This document shows positions 1 to 8,603 of a DNA stretch of 64,000 nucleotides, piece after piece. The position numbers were made by a program, and so were the translations under genes. The stretch is from JAXLYE01 sp046351595 (lineage in GTDB: Bacteria > Myxococcota_A > Polyangia > Palsa-1104 > JAEUJZ01), in assembly GCA_046351595.1 (NCBI GenBank), contig JAXLYE010000004.1, positions 434,001 through 498,000 on the forward strand, read 5' to 3'. The notes under the pieces were generated by a model. It saw only the letters and a program-made list of their open reading frames with translations, searched no databases and was not told where the DNA came from. Within the stretch, counting starts at the first letter, position 1; every line of letters begins with the position of its first letter.

Positions 1-139
1 CGTCCAGGATGCGGAACCAGTCGGCGGCGCCGCGGCTCTCGGCCCAGCGCCGGGGCCTGGACGCGGCGTCGGCCGCGAGGTGGGACGCCGGGGCGGGGGC
101 GCGATCCGTACTGATCGATTTCTCGTGGGGGTCGGACAT
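1..139 (-). CDS. Partial CDS, N-terminus of an unidentified chemosensory-operon protein
   Basis: Only the first 46 codons are in the window; the gene runs off the left edge. The ATG is at 139-137, with a GGAG ribosome site about 7 bases upstream. The visible N-terminus is Ser/Pro/Ala-rich and unstructured, ending in Ala-Asp-Trp-Phe-Arg-Ile-Leu-Asp. It lies 39 bp after the CheW stop codon on the same strand, so it is probably the next gene of the che operon. A PAS-containing chemoreceptor would fit that ending and position, but this is a guess from very little sequence. Confidence 0.5.
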   Translation of the reverse strand, partial: MSDPHEKSISTDRAPAPASHLAADAASRPRRWAESRGAADWFRILD

Positions 140-178
140 AAAGACTCCTGCTGATAGGAAAAATGAAAAACTCGCGGG

Positions 179-637
179 CTACGGCGCGCTCCGGTGGCCG
201 GGGGGCTCTCCGGGATCGGCGGCGCGCACCGCGTCCAGGACCAAGATGAGCTGCGTCGGCAGCTTGCAGACCGCGAGGATCAGGCCGCGGCTCTCGCCGG
301 CCAGCGTCTCGGGCGGTGGCTCGAGCTGATCCTCGCTGACCTCCAGCACGTCGCCGACGCCGTCGACCACGAACGCCACGTGCTCGTCGGTGGGGCGGGC
401 GACGAGGCTGACCTGCCCGAGCCCGGCCTCGCGGCCGACGATGCCGAGCCGCCGCCGCAGATCGATGGCCATCATGATCTGGCCGCGCAGGTTGATGACG
501 CCGAGCACGCACGGCGGCGTCAGCGGCACCGGCGTGATCACCCAGTGCTCGAGCACCTCGCGCATGGCGCCGACGTCGATCCCGAACAGGTGCGGGCCGA
601 GGCGAAAGGTACAGACCTTCCTCGTATACGCTTCCAT
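179..637 (-). CDS. cheW: CheW-like chemotaxis coupling protein
   Basis: This 152-residue protein is essentially one CheW domain. It has the N-terminal strand with Cys-Thr-Phe-Arg-Leu and Phe-Gly-Ile-Asp-Val, the central Gly-Val-Ile-Asn-Leu-Arg-Gly-Gln motif (about 47-54) and a C-terminal Ile-Leu-Val-Leu-Asp strand. CheW proteins link chemoreceptors to the CheA kinase in cytoplasmic arrays. Its ATG overlaps the stop codon of the upstream cheA by one base (TAATG), implying translational coupling and a common operon. The length is normal for the family. A short Pro/Gly-rich tail follows the domain. Confidence 0.93.
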   Translation of the reverse strand: MEAYTRKVCTFRLGPHLFGIDVGAMREVLEHWVITPVPLTPPCVLGVINLRGQIMMAIDLRRRLGIVGREAGLGQVSLVARPTDEHVAFVVDGVGDVLEVSEDQLEPPPETLAGESRGLILAVCKLPTQLILVLDAVRAADPGEPPGHRSAP

Positions 638-3198
638 TACGCCTGGGCCTCCCTTGCCAGCGCCGGCAGATCCAGGACCTGCGCGATCTTGTTGAGCACG
701 ATGGTGCTGCCGCTGACGCCGGGCGTGCGATCCGGGCTGCTCTGGATGTCGCGCGGCCGCTGGATGATGTCGACCAGCTCATCGACCACCAGGCCGACGC
801 TGCTGCTCCCCTCGGTGTAGACGACGACGTTGAGCACGCTGTCGGCGTCGCGGCCGGAGAGCTCGGCGCCCCCGAGCTGCCACAGCGGCAGGACCCGCCC
901 GCGGTACTGCGCCACCTTTCGCCGGCCCAGGCGCTCGACCGCCTTGGCCGGGAAGTGCTCCAGCCGGATCGCGCTCGTCAGCGGCACCACCGCGAGATCA
1001 GGCCCGATGCGCACGATCAGGACCTGCTGCGCTTCGGCGGCGGTCGCGACGAGCGCCTTGTCCGCCTTGTCGCCCTTCTGGCCCTTCGGGCCCCGCTGGG
1101 ACTGCGCGCGCCCGGACTGCTCGACGCGCCCGGTCACGACGGTGGCGCGCTGCGCGAGCCCGAGCACGTCGAGGATCATGGCGGCGCGGCCGTCGCCCAT
1201 GATCGTCGCGGCGGTGAACACGCGGGTGCGCGCGATGACGCGGTTCACCGGCTTCACCACGACCTCGGCGCTGTCGACCACGGAGTCGACCAGGAGGCCG
1301 AAGAGCCGATCCGCCGCCTGCAGCACCACGACGGTGACGGCCTCGCCCGAGGGCTTCTTCGGGCCGAAGCCGAGCACCTGGCTGAGGTCGACCAGCGGCA
1401 GCAGCCGGCCGCGCCAGCGGAACACCGCGGCGTCGTGCACGCGCTCGATCCCGCGCTCGCTGTTCTCGTCCGCGAGGCTGATCACCGCCAGCAGGCTGAC
1501 CTGCGGGATGACATAGCGCTCGCCGGCGCTGGCGACGATCAGCGCCGGCACGATGGCCAGCGTCAGCGGGATCTTCAGGCGGATCGCCGTCCCCTTGCCG
1601 ATCTCGGTCTGGATGTCGATGGCGCCGTTGACCTGGTCGATGTTGTTCTTGACCACGTCCATGCCGACGCCGCGGCCAGACACGGTAGTGACCTTCTCGG
1701 CCGTCGACAGACCGGGCAGAAAGATCAGCGCGATCTTCTCCTGGTTCGACATCGCGCGCGCCTGCTCGGCCGTGATCAGGCCGCGCTCCAGCGCCTTCTT
1801 CTCGATGCGCGCGACGTCGATGCCACGGCCGTCATCGACGATCTCGATGTTGACCTGGCCGCCCTCGTGCCAGGCGCGTAGCGACAGGCCGCCGGCCTGC
1901 TTCTTGCCGGCGGCGCGGCGCTCGTGCGGCGGCTCGATGCCGTGATCGATGGCGTTGCGGACCAGGTGCGTCATCGGATCGCGGATGGCCTCGAGCAGCG
2001 AGCGATCGAGCTCGGTGTCCGCGCCCTCCATGCTCAGGTCCACCTGCTTGCCGAGCTCCATCGCCAGATCACGCACGGTCCGCGGGAACCGGTTCCAGAT
2101 GATCTCCATCGGCTGCAGGCGCGTGCGCATGACGCTGGCCTGCAGATCAGTCGTGATCTGGCTCAGGCGCTGCGTGATGCGCGGCGAGACCCGGCCGTCG
2201 CGGCTCGACAGCGACTGCAGGATCTGGTTGCGCGCCAGCACCAGCTCGCCCACAAGGTTCATCAGGCTGTCGAGCAGCTGCACGTCGACGCGGATCTTGC
2301 TGTCCGAGACGGCGCCGCGCCGCGCCGCACCGTCCTCCGCCGCAGGCTGCCTGTCTCTGTCCTTGTCCCGGTCTTTGTCTTTGTCTTTGTCTTTGTCTCT
2401 GTCTCTGTCTCTGTCTCGTTCTCTGTCCAGAAGCAGCGCGAGCTGGGGCGGCACGGACTGCGGCGCGCGCCCGGTCGCATCAAGCACGGCCAGCGCCTCG
2501 TCCGCCCACGCCGCGGTCTCCACAAGCCCCTCGCGCAGGCCCGGCGTGTCCGCGCCGCGCGCCAGGGTCGCCGCCCGCGCCGCCACCTCGACGAGCGCTT
2601 CGTGCCCGGCGGCCGCGCGCGCGAGCTCCGTGAAGGCGTCCGCGATCGCCGGGAGCGGCGCCGGCGCCAGGTCGGTCCCGGTCAGCGCGCGATCGAGCTC
2701 CATCAGGGCACGGCGCAGCGCCTCCGCCGGATCCGGGGCCGCTGGCTGCGGCGGAACAGGCGGCGGCTCCGGCACCGGCTCGCGCGCGACCGCGGCCGCG
2801 ATGGGGACCGCGGACACCTCCCGCCCGTCCCGCAGCGCGTCGAGGCGGGCGATGACCGCGGCGTGCGAGAGCTCGCCCTCCTGCCCGGTCGACGTGATGG
2901 CCGCGAGCGAGGCGCGGATGCCGTCCAGGGTCTGCAGCAGCGCGGTCGTGATCGCCGGCGTGAGCGGGCGCGTGCCGTCGCGCAGCATGCCGAGCAGGCT
3001 CTCGGCGCTGTGGGCGAGCGCCTCCAGCCGCGAGAACCCGAGGAACCCGCAGCTGCCCTTGAGGGTGTGCACGGCGCGGAAGATGCGCGCCAGGATCTCC
3101 CGATCCCCGGGCCGCTTCTCGAGCGCCACGAAGTCCTGATCGACACGCTCCAGGTTCTCGAGGCTCTCGCTGACAAACTCGGCGATGAGAGCTGACAT
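637..3198 (-). CDS. cheA: CheA-type chemosensory histidine kinase with two CheW-like domains
   Basis: This 853-residue kinase autophosphorylates and feeds the response regulator of its pathway. The N-terminal Hpt domain has the phosphoacceptor His44 in His-Thr-Leu-Lys-Gly-Ser. A poorly conserved linker with an Arg/Lys-Asp repeat tract (around residues 255-285) replaces an obvious P2 domain. The dimerisation helices begin near residue 303. The HATPase domain follows, with an N box (Asn-Ala-Ile-Asp-His-Gly, about 415) and G boxes (Asp-Gly-Arg-Gly-Ile-Asp; Gly-Arg-Gly-Val-Gly-Met-Asp). Two CheW-like domains start near 560 and 725, where one is usual; the second may dock a different coupling partner. 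There is no C-terminal receiver. It is coupled to cheW by TAATG and lies 30 bp after the regulator gene. Confidence 0.93.
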   Translation of the reverse strand: MSALIAEFVSESLENLERVDQDFVALEKRPGDREILARIFRAVHTLKGSCGFLGFSRLEALAHSAESLLGMLRDGTRPLTPAITTALLQTLDGIRASLAAITSTGQEGELSHAAVIARLDALRDGREVSAVPIAAAVAREPVPEPPPVPPQPAAPDPAEALRRALMELDRALTGTDLAPAPLPAIADAFTELARAAAGHEALVEVAARAATLARGADTPGLREGLVETAAWADEALAVLDATGRAPQSVPPQLALLLDRERDRDRDRDKDKDKDKDRDKDRDRQPAAEDGAARRGAVSDSKIRVDVQLLDSLMNLVGELVLARNQILQSLSSRDGRVSPRITQRLSQITTDLQASVMRTRLQPMEIIWNRFPRTVRDLAMELGKQVDLSMEGADTELDRSLLEAIRDPMTHLVRNAIDHGIEPPHERRAAGKKQAGGLSLRAWHEGGQVNIEIVDDGRGIDVARIEKKALERGLITAEQARAMSNQEKIALIFLPGLSTAEKVTTVSGRGVGMDVVKNNIDQVNGAIDIQTEIGKGTAIRLKIPLTLAIVPALIVASAGERYVIPQVSLLAVISLADENSERGIERVHDAAVFRWRGRLLPLVDLSQVLGFGPKKPSGEAVTVVVLQAADRLFGLLVDSVVDSAEVVVKPVNRVIARTRVFTAATIMGDGRAAMILDVLGLAQRATVVTGRVEQSGRAQSQRGPKGQKGDKADKALVATAAEAQQVLIVRIGPDLAVVPLTSAIRLEHFPAKAVERLGRRKVAQYRGRVLPLWQLGGAELSGRDADSVLNVVVYTEGSSSVGLVVDELVDIIQRPRDIQSSPDRTPGVSGSTIVLNKIAQVLDLPALAREAQA
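2352..2428. repeat. Hexanucleotide tandem repeat inside cheA
   Basis: About twelve imperfect units of GTCTYT (plus strand) lie in the cheA coding region. On the minus strand they encode alternating Asp with Arg or Lys in the linker between Hpt and dimerisation domains. The unit is six bases, so expansion or contraction keeps the frame. Confidence 0.85.
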
Positions 3199-3228
3199 GC
3201 TGCGTTCCCTAGTCCCCGCCGTCGTCCA

Positions 3229-4116
3229 TCACGCGGGGTTCGGCAGATCGTCGTTTGCGGTCTGGGCGCGGCCCGGCGCGCGCTCGCCCGGTCGCGCCGC
3301 GCCTGCCGACCCCGCGGCGGCGAGCAGCTGCTCGATCCGCGCCAGCAGATCCTTCTCGGACACCGGCTTGGCCAGGCAGGCGGTGGCGCCGACCTCCTGG
3401 CTGCGATCCGCGTCCACGCCGCGGCCGCGCGCCGACAGGATCAGGATGGGCACGGTCCGCGTCGGCGCCTCGGCACGCAGCCGGCGGCACAGCTCGTACC
3501 CGTCGAGGTGGGGCATGTCGACGTCCGTGATCACCAGCTCGGGCACGCTCCGGCGCGCCGCCTCGAGCCCGGCCAGCCCGTCGCTGGCGTGTATCAGGGT
3601 GTGGCCGCTGCCCTGCAGCGCGCCCTGCACGAAGCGGTGGATGACGGCGCTGTCGTCGACAAGGAGGATGGTCGCGCCGCGCCGCGGTCGCTGCACCGGC
3701 GCCTCCTCGGCACCGGGTCGGCGCTGCGCCATCGCGAGCCACGGGCGGACCAGCGACCAGAACTCCGCGGCCAGGCAGGGGACTTTCAGGAAGCCGGCGG
3801 CGCCGCGCTGAAGCGCCTGCGAGCGCGCCCACGGATCACGCGCAAAGGCGATGAGCGGCGCCGCGCGCGAGGCGGAGGCGCGCACGGCCTCGACCCAGTC
3901 CTCCAGCGCGCCGCAGGCATCGTGCTCGGCCCGGCCGGCGTGCACGAACACCAGGTCGACGTCCTGCGCGAGCGCGCGGAGATCACTGGGGATGTCCGCG
4001 ATCTCGAGCGTGAGGTCGCGGGCCGCCAGGCGCTGGAACAGCCGCCGGAGGAGCACACTCCGGGTCGCGAGGATCGCCCTGCCCAGCACCTTGTCGGGGG
4101 TTCCCATCGACGGCAA
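3229..4116 (-). CDS. Response regulator with a degenerate and a canonical receiver domain
   Basis: This 295-residue protein has no DNA-binding or enzymatic output domain. Residues about 12-135 fold like a receiver but lack the acidic pair and aspartate. Residues about 147-270 form a canonical receiver, with Leu-Leu-Val-Asp-Asp-Ser, the phosphoacceptor in Ile-Thr-Asp-Val-Asp-Met-Pro, and Lys in Leu-Ala-Lys-Pro-Val. It ends in a short basic Ala/Gly-rich tail. Position immediately upstream of cheA on the same strand suggests it is phosphorylated by that kinase and signals through protein contacts. The TTG at 4116 has a GGAG at good spacing; the ATG at 4107 is an alternative start. Confidence 0.85.
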   Translation of the reverse strand: MPSMGTPDKVLGRAILATRSVLLRRLFQRLAARDLTLEIADIPSDLRALAQDVDLVFVHAGRAEHDACGALEDWVEAVRASASRAAPLIAFARDPWARSQALQRGAAGFLKVPCLAAEFWSLVRPWLAMAQRRPGAEEAPVQRPRRGATILLVDDSAVIHRFVQGALQGSGHTLIHASDGLAGLEAARRSVPELVITDVDMPHLDGYELCRRLRAEAPTRTVPILILSARGRGVDADRSQEVGATACLAKPVSEKDLLARIEQLLAAAGSAGAARPGERAPGRAQTANDDLPNPA

Positions 4117-4257
4117 TCAGCACTCCGGAGTCCTACCGACGTAGGGCTCTGCCAGTCCGCACGCTCTTCCGTTTTCAGTCCGCGAGGATTATAGCAGGGC
4201 CCGAAGCGGGTCCGTAGCTCCGCCGCTGTGATGTGAACCACGGCGCGTGCGTGCTCC

Positions 4258-6747
4258 TTACGCTCCTTGTACGCGCTCGCGCAGGGCAGAAAGGAACGCG
4301 GCCGCTTCCGGCGGCACGGAGGTGAGCTCGACGCGCACCGCGCCCGGTGCTGCCTCGGCGCGCCCGGTCACCTTTCCGTAGAGCTCGCGCGTGATCTCCC
4401 GGCCCTCGGCCGCGAACAGGGTCAGCTTCAGGTTGGTGAGCGGGGCCAGCGCGTCGCCTCCGACCCCGGTAACGGCGACGGAGATGGCGACCGCGCCGGC
4501 CCCTTCCGCCACGGCGACGAGCATCGCGGCGTGATCGTGCGCGGCGCCGTGCTTGTCTTCGAACACCACGAAGCGCAGCGGCAGCGGTGCCGGCAGCGGC
4601 TGCAGCCGCGACGTCTCCTTCGCCGGCAGGAAGCGCTGGAAGCGGCCGGCGATGCCGCCGACCTCGAAGACCTGGATCGGCTCCTGCACGCCCTTGGGCA
4701 GGACCTCCTTTACGCTGTCGATGCGCAAGAGCTCCCCGCAGGCCCGGCGCGTCGGCTCCGAGATGAGGATCTGTCCGCCCAGCGTATACGACTCGATCCG
4801 CGAGGTCAGGTTGACGTTCTTGCCGACCACTCCGTACTTGGCGCGCTTCTCGGAGCCGATGTTGCCGACGACCACCTCGCCGGTGTGGATGCCGATTCCC
4901 ATGCGCACCGCGGGGTAGCCCTCCTTCTGGTTGGCGTCGTTGACGCCCTGCATCGCGAGCTGCATCTCGACCGCGCAGGCGACCGCGCGCGGGGCGTCGT
5001 CTTCCTGGAGCCGCGGCGCGCCGAACACCGCGAGGATGGCGTCGCCGATGAACTCGTCGATGGTCGCGCCGTACGACAGGAGGATCCCGGTCATGACCTT
5101 GAGGTAGTTGTTGATGATCGCCAGCACGCTCTCGGGCGGCAGGCGCTCGGACAGCGAGGTGAAGCCGCGCAGATCCGCCATCATCAGCGTGATGCGGCGC
5201 TTCTCTCCGCCCAGCTTGAGGCCCTCGGGGCTGGCCAGCAGGCTGCTCACGACCTCGTCGGAGAGGTAGCGCCCGAAGGTCTTGCGGATGAACTCTCCCT
5301 GGATCTCCAGGCGCTTCTGGATCTCGAACAGCTTCTGGATCGACTCGCCGAGTCGGATGGCGTTGCGGTAGCCGCGCGAGTGGTAGCGGATGCGGCTCAC
5401 CAGCTCGATCTTGTCCATCTGCTTCTCGACATAATCATTCGCTCCCTCGGCGAACACCCGCGCCTTGGTGGCGGCTTCGGTCGTCCCGGAGAGCACGATG
5501 ATGGGAATGTCGCGCGTGCCGGGATCGCCGCGCAGCATCTGCAAGAGCTCCAGGCCGCCGAGCTGCGGCATCTCGAGATCCTGCAGGATGACCGTGGGCC
5601 GGAACGTCCGCGCGGTCGCAAGCGCCGCGAACGGATCCGTGCACGCGGCGAAGCGGATGTGCGGCTCGCTCGCGAGCAGCTGCGCGATGGCGGCGCAGAA
5701 GAACTTCGAGTCGTCGATCATCAGCACGCGCGCGGCCTCGGCCTCGTCGGTTTCGGGGGCGCCGGTGGTCGAGCCGGCGAGGCGCCCCTTCAGCAGGTTG
5801 AAGTAGCCCGCGGAGTGGTGCCGCACGCGTAGGAGGAGCTCGGCCATGTCCTTCGACTTGACGACATAGTCATCCGCGCCCGCGGCCAGCGCCCGCGCCT
5901 TCTGCGCCGGATCCGCGACGCCGGAGAGCAGGATGATGGGCACGTCGCGGGTCGCCAGGTTGCGGCGCAGCGCCGCCAGCAGCTCGAACGCATCGGCCGA
6001 GCGCATCACCAGAGACTGCAGGATCACCGTCGGCAAGAGCTCGTCGGCGAGCGCCAGCGCGCGCTCCGGCTCGGTGCAGGCGGTGAGCTGCATCTCGGGG
6101 TGACCGGCGAAGACCCGGGCCACAATCTGGCACGCCACCTTCGACTCATCGATCATGAGTACTTTGATCGCGTGCTGCGCCGGCACCGCGAGCTCGCTCC
6201 GGCCCTTGTGGACCTCGTGCAGCTCCTGCGCGCGCCGGATGTGATAGCGCAGCCGGGCAACGAGCTCGGTGGCGTCGCTGTCGTAGGTCAGGCAGTCGCT
6301 CGCGCCGAGCGCCAGCGCCGTCGCCTGCAGCTCCTGCGTCACCTTGTGGCAGAGGAGCAGGATCGGTACGGAGGCGGCCTCGCGGGAGCGGCGCAGGATG
6401 CGCAACAGCTCCAGCGCGCGCGCCTGGCTGGTGCTGGCGTCCACGAGCACCGCGGACGGCGCCTCGCTGGCCAGCCGCGCCAGGCTGTCTTCGCTCGCCA
6501 GCCAGGTGACCAGGGCGATCCCGCTGATTCCCTGCAGCCGCGCGGCGATCGGTCGGACGGCCTCCGCCGACTGCGCGGACTGCGCGATGAGGGCCACGCG
6601 CGCGCCCGCGCCCGGCGGCTCCGCGGCAAAGCCCTGTGATGACACGAGCTGCGCCGCTTCCGACGGAGCGGCGGGCGGCTCCGGGACCGTCGCGGCGCCG
6701 GCAGGGAGGCCAGGATCCGGACCGAGCTTATGAGCCACAGCGCCCAT
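4258..6747 (-). CDS. Triple-receiver class III nucleotide cyclase
   Basis: This 829-residue signalling protein has three receiver-like domains (about 50-175, 194-315, 337-455), a coiled linker with the Arg-Tyr-Leu-Ser-Asp-Glu-Val motif, a class III cyclase domain (about 515-700) and a C-terminal beta-rich region of unknown role. Receiver 1 lacks the acidic pair. Receiver 2 has Ser where the phosphoacceptor Asp should be (Val-Ile-Leu-Gln-Ser). Receiver 3 is complete (Val-Ile-Leu-Gln-Asp-Leu-Glu-Met-Pro). The cyclase keeps both metal-binding Asp positions (Met-Ala-Asp-Leu-Arg-Gly-Phe; Ile-Gly-Asp-Ala-Ile). The base-recognition positions look like Glu and Gly rather than Lys and Asp, which suggests GTP as substrate by inference. 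It starts 22 bp after the AlkB-like gene and precedes the che genes, so it may signal with them. Confidence 0.88.
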   Translation of the reverse strand: MGAVAHKLGPDPGLPAGAATVPEPPAAPSEAAQLVSSQGFAAEPPGAGARVALIAQSAQSAEAVRPIAARLQGISGIALVTWLASEDSLARLASEAPSAVLVDASTSQARALELLRILRRSREAASVPILLLCHKVTQELQATALALGASDCLTYDSDATELVARLRYHIRRAQELHEVHKGRSELAVPAQHAIKVLMIDESKVACQIVARVFAGHPEMQLTACTEPERALALADELLPTVILQSLVMRSADAFELLAALRRNLATRDVPIILLSGVADPAQKARALAAGADDYVVKSKDMAELLLRVRHHSAGYFNLLKGRLAGSTTGAPETDEAEAARVLMIDDSKFFCAAIAQLLASEPHIRFAACTDPFAALATARTFRPTVILQDLEMPQLGGLELLQMLRGDPGTRDIPIIVLSGTTEAATKARVFAEGANDYVEKQMDKIELVSRIRYHSRGYRNAIRLGESIQKLFEIQKRLEIQGEFIRKTFGRYLSDEVVSSLLASPEGLKLGGEKRRITLMMADLRGFTSLSERLPPESVLAIINNYLKVMTGILLSYGATIDEFIGDAILAVFGAPRLQEDDAPRAVACAVEMQLAMQGVNDANQKEGYPAVRMGIGIHTGEVVVGNIGSEKRAKYGVVGKNVNLTSRIESYTLGGQILISEPTRRACGELLRIDSVKEVLPKGVQEPIQVFEVGGIAGRFQRFLPAKETSRLQPLPAPLPLRFVVFEDKHGAAHDHAAMLVAVAEGAGAVAISVAVTGVGGDALAPLTNLKLTLFAAEGREITRELYGKVTGRAEAAPGAVRVELTSVPPEAAAFLSALRERVQGA

Positions 6748-6769
6748 GGTAGGGCAACCGCCGCTCCCT

Positions 6770-7525
6770 TCAAGGCGTCGGCCCCAACCCCGCAGCCGCG
6801 CTCCCGATGCCCGCTATGCGCCGCGCTCTGTCGAGCAGCGTCGGATCGCGGGCGATGCGGAAGGTCAGCGAGAGCCGCCGCCCGCGCCGCCGCCGCTCGC
6901 CCTCGACCCGGTCCGAGAGCCGCGGCGCGATGCCGTGTGTCCACCGCCAGCGCGCCTCGCCCGAAGCGACCCACAGGCTGCGCGCCGGCACGTACACCGG
7001 GATCCGGCCGCTGCCGCCGCTGTCGCTGTCGCCGCCGTCGCTGTCGTCGTCGCTGTCGTGGCCGCGGGGCAGGCGCGCGAAGTCGATGACGACGTCCGAG
7101 AGCAGGCTGACCGCGGCGATCACCGATCCGAACGGCGGATAGTCGCGGTGCGGACCGATGCCGACCCCGGGCGCGTAGTCATTGATGACGCAGTTCTCGG
7201 GGACGCGCGGCAGGAACGCGTCCGCGGTGATGCGCTGCGCGAGCGCCGCCAGCCAGGGCGGGAAGTCCCGCACCCAGCTGATCTCCGGGCTCGGGTCTTC
7301 ATCCGACGCCGGGCCCGGGTCTGTTCCGGACTCCGGGCGCGCTCCGTAACCGAGTCCGTACTGCTGGATGCGCCGCTTGAAGTCGGGCTGCCACGGGCCT
7401 TGCTCGATGTGCGCGACCAGCGCCCGCTCTTCGTCCTGGCTGACGTACTCCGGGCGCACGAGCAGCCCCGGGACCGAGGGGCCCGCGGGGCTGGCGGGGC
7501 GTGGGAAGAGCGGTACCTGGCGCAT
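6770..7525 (-). CDS. AlkB-like 2-oxoglutarate/Fe(II) dioxygenase
   Basis: This 251-residue protein matches the AlkB family, which oxidatively demethylates nucleic acid bases (or proteins, in some members). The metal site shows as His-Arg-Asp in Gly-Pro-His-Arg-Asp-Tyr, after the Asn-Asp-Tyr-x-Pro-Gly strand, with a distal His in Trp-Thr-His-Gly-Ile. The 2-oxoglutarate-binding Arg is in Arg-Arg-Leu-Ser-Leu-Thr-Phe-Arg. An acidic Asp/Ser/Gly-repeat insert sits between the two halves of the jelly roll, encoded by a CTGTCG-type repeat. The substrate cannot be read from sequence. The stop lies 22 bp before the cyclase gene on the same strand. The ATG at 7525 has no obvious ribosome site. Confidence 0.87.
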   Translation of the reverse strand: MRQVPLFPRPASPAGPSVPGLLVRPEYVSQDEERALVAHIEQGPWQPDFKRRIQQYGLGYGARPESGTDPGPASDEDPSPEISWVRDFPPWLAALAQRITADAFLPRVPENCVINDYAPGVGIGPHRDYPPFGSVIAAVSLLSDVVIDFARLPRGHDSDDDSDGGDSDSGGSGRIPVYVPARSLWVASGEARWRWTHGIAPRLSDRVEGERRRRGRRLSLTFRIARDPTLLDRARRIAGIGSAAAGLGPTP

Positions 7526-7622
7526 CGGGACGAGGGCGGCCCGACGAAGGCCGACCTCTGCAAAGGTAGCAGCCGACCGCGGGCGGTGCCCCCGGACCGC
7601 GCCGGACCGCGCTGGACCGCGC

Positions 7623-8453
<831 letters not shown>

Positions 8454-8561
8454 AGTCCCGCCCGCGGGGGCCGGGGATGAAGAGGGAGGCGGGCGCTCGG
8501 CGGCCGCCGGTTCGTTCGGGTTTCGGGCGCGGCCCGCAGCGGACGCGCGCTCTGCATCGGC

Positions 8562-8603
8562 GTTCGCTCAGGCCGCATCACTGTTCGCTCAGGCCGCATC
8601 ACT
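8562..8603. repeat. Two tandem 21-bp repeats across the megasynthase stop codon
   Basis: The 21-base unit at 8562-8582 is repeated exactly at 8583-8603. The second copy encodes the last residues and stop codon of the megasynthase; the first lies just after. It looks like a recent tandem duplication of the gene end. Confidence 0.85.
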
